A DNA stretch of 64,000 nt from Acetobacter ascendens. GTDB lineage: Bacteria > Pseudomonadota > Alphaproteobacteria > Acetobacterales > Acetobacteraceae. The notes beneath the pieces were generated by a model that saw nothing but the letters and a program-made list of their open reading frames with translations, made no database searches and was not told where the DNA came from. The stretch spans positions 434,001 to 498,000 of the forward strand of contig NZ_CP015164.1 in NCBI RefSeq assembly GCF_001766235.1. Direction: 5' to 3'. How positions within the stretch are numbered: position 1 is the first letter of the stretch; every line of letters starts with the position of its first letter. Shown piece after piece: positions 63,651 through 64,000 of the stretch. Both the position numbers and the translations under genes were made by a program.

Positions 63651-64000
63651 TTATACCGTAACGGGCGTGGGCATGGGCAACCCTTTTGCTAAGGCCTCAA
63701 CATTGTCTAGCGCCAACATGCACATGGCGGTGCGCGTTTCTATGGTGGCGCTGCCTGCGTGCGGTGTCATGAAGATATTGGGCAGGGCTGTCAGCCGTGG
63801 GTTGGGGTTTGGTTCCTGCCGGTAAACATCCAGCCCAGCCCCAAACAGATGGCCAGATTCCAAAGCCTCTATCAGCGCATCTTCATCCACCAGGGACCCA
63901 CGCGCCGCATTTACAAACACACTGCCCTTGGGCAGCAGGGAGAATGTCTGACTGTTCATGAGGGGAGGCGCGGAAGGTGAGCCCGGCATGTGCAATGTGA
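63651..64000 (-). CDS. D-2-hydroxyacid dehydrogenase, C-terminal part (start off window)
   Basis: The last 115 or so codons of a D-isomer specific 2-hydroxyacid dehydrogenase (GyaR/hydroxypyruvate reductase type). The cofactor-domain end reads NSQTFSLLPKGSVFVNAARG, then DEDALIEALESGHLFGAGLD (Arg of NAARG and the Glu-Pro block VYRQEPNPNP) and the catalytic His in FMTPHAGSATIE. Typical substrates are glyoxylate or hydroxypyruvate. The 5' part lies beyond the window end. Confidence 0.9.
   Translation of the reverse strand, partial: TLHMPGSPSAPPLMNSQTFSLLPKGSVFVNAARGSLVDEDALIEALESGHLFGAGLDVYRQEPNPNPRLTALPNIFMTPHAGSATIETRTAMCMLALDNVEALAKGLPMPTPVTV

Noticed and set aside
1..64000. CRISPR array
   Set aside because: No regularly spaced short direct repeats were noticed; the repeats seen are IS ends and the duplicated toxin module.

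Overview
The window looks like the chromosome of an acetic acid bacterium (Acetobacteraceae, most like Acetobacter). This rests on the insertion sequences (IS1380, IS66, IS5/IS1031 types), the gene order argH-lptM-lysA followed by a TIGR02302 gene, an HdaA-type replication regulator beside purM/purN, and the codon style. No database search was run, so the genus is an inference.

Region 1 (1-12373) is a decayed accessory island. It contains four complete insertion sequences (IS3, IS1380, IS66 and IS5 types) plus a truncated IS1380 end, and three of the four complete ones have visible target-site duplications inside a gene that can be rebuilt. The broken genes are an AraC-type regulator, an orphan immunity gene, a P4-type integrase, and a membrane protein with LprI, peptidoglycan-binding and Mrr-nuclease parts. 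A DUF927-type primase/helicase remnant and a possible phage tail remnant also occur. The most interesting cargo is an RNase A-like (CdiA-CT type) toxin with an overlapping immunity gene, plus a second copy consisting of the toxin's 3' tail and a related immunity gene. Both immunity genes are broken, one by a stop codon and one by IS1380. The island ends at a tRNA-Tyr gene.

Region 2 (12558-27993) is core metabolism. It holds panB; an old-yellow-enzyme reductase divergent from an ArsR-type regulator across a perfect palindrome; a zinc alcohol dehydrogenase; a secreted serine protease with galE; and the argH-lptM-lysA-TIGR02302 operon. It ends with an operon-like run of an N-formylglutamate amidohydrolase gene, aroE, coaE and dnaQ.

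Region 3 (28019-39759) holds a glycosyltransferase and a heparinase II/III-like protein, then rpe, rsmB-like, purN and purM on the minus strand. Divergent from these are hdaA, ppk and ppx.

Region 4 (39930-47134) is a tight operon. Its order is a Cache-GAF sensor with a catalytically degenerate cyclase domain, an MlaE-type permease, an ABC ATPase-like protein lacking the Walker A lysine, an MCE (MlaD-type) protein and a lipoprotein, with a DUF707-discoidin protein downstream. Two of its normally enzymatic domains have lost their catalytic residues.

Region 5 (47275-64000) holds a KirBac potassium channel, an IS5/IS427-type element, two tandem FUSC efflux proteins, yidB, and the cytochrome c maturation cluster ccmC-D-E-F-G-H-I without ccmAB. 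After these come small conserved genes (YciI, EVE, a DUF442 phosphatase, EcsC) and the 3' part of a 2-hydroxyacid dehydrogenase that runs off the window.
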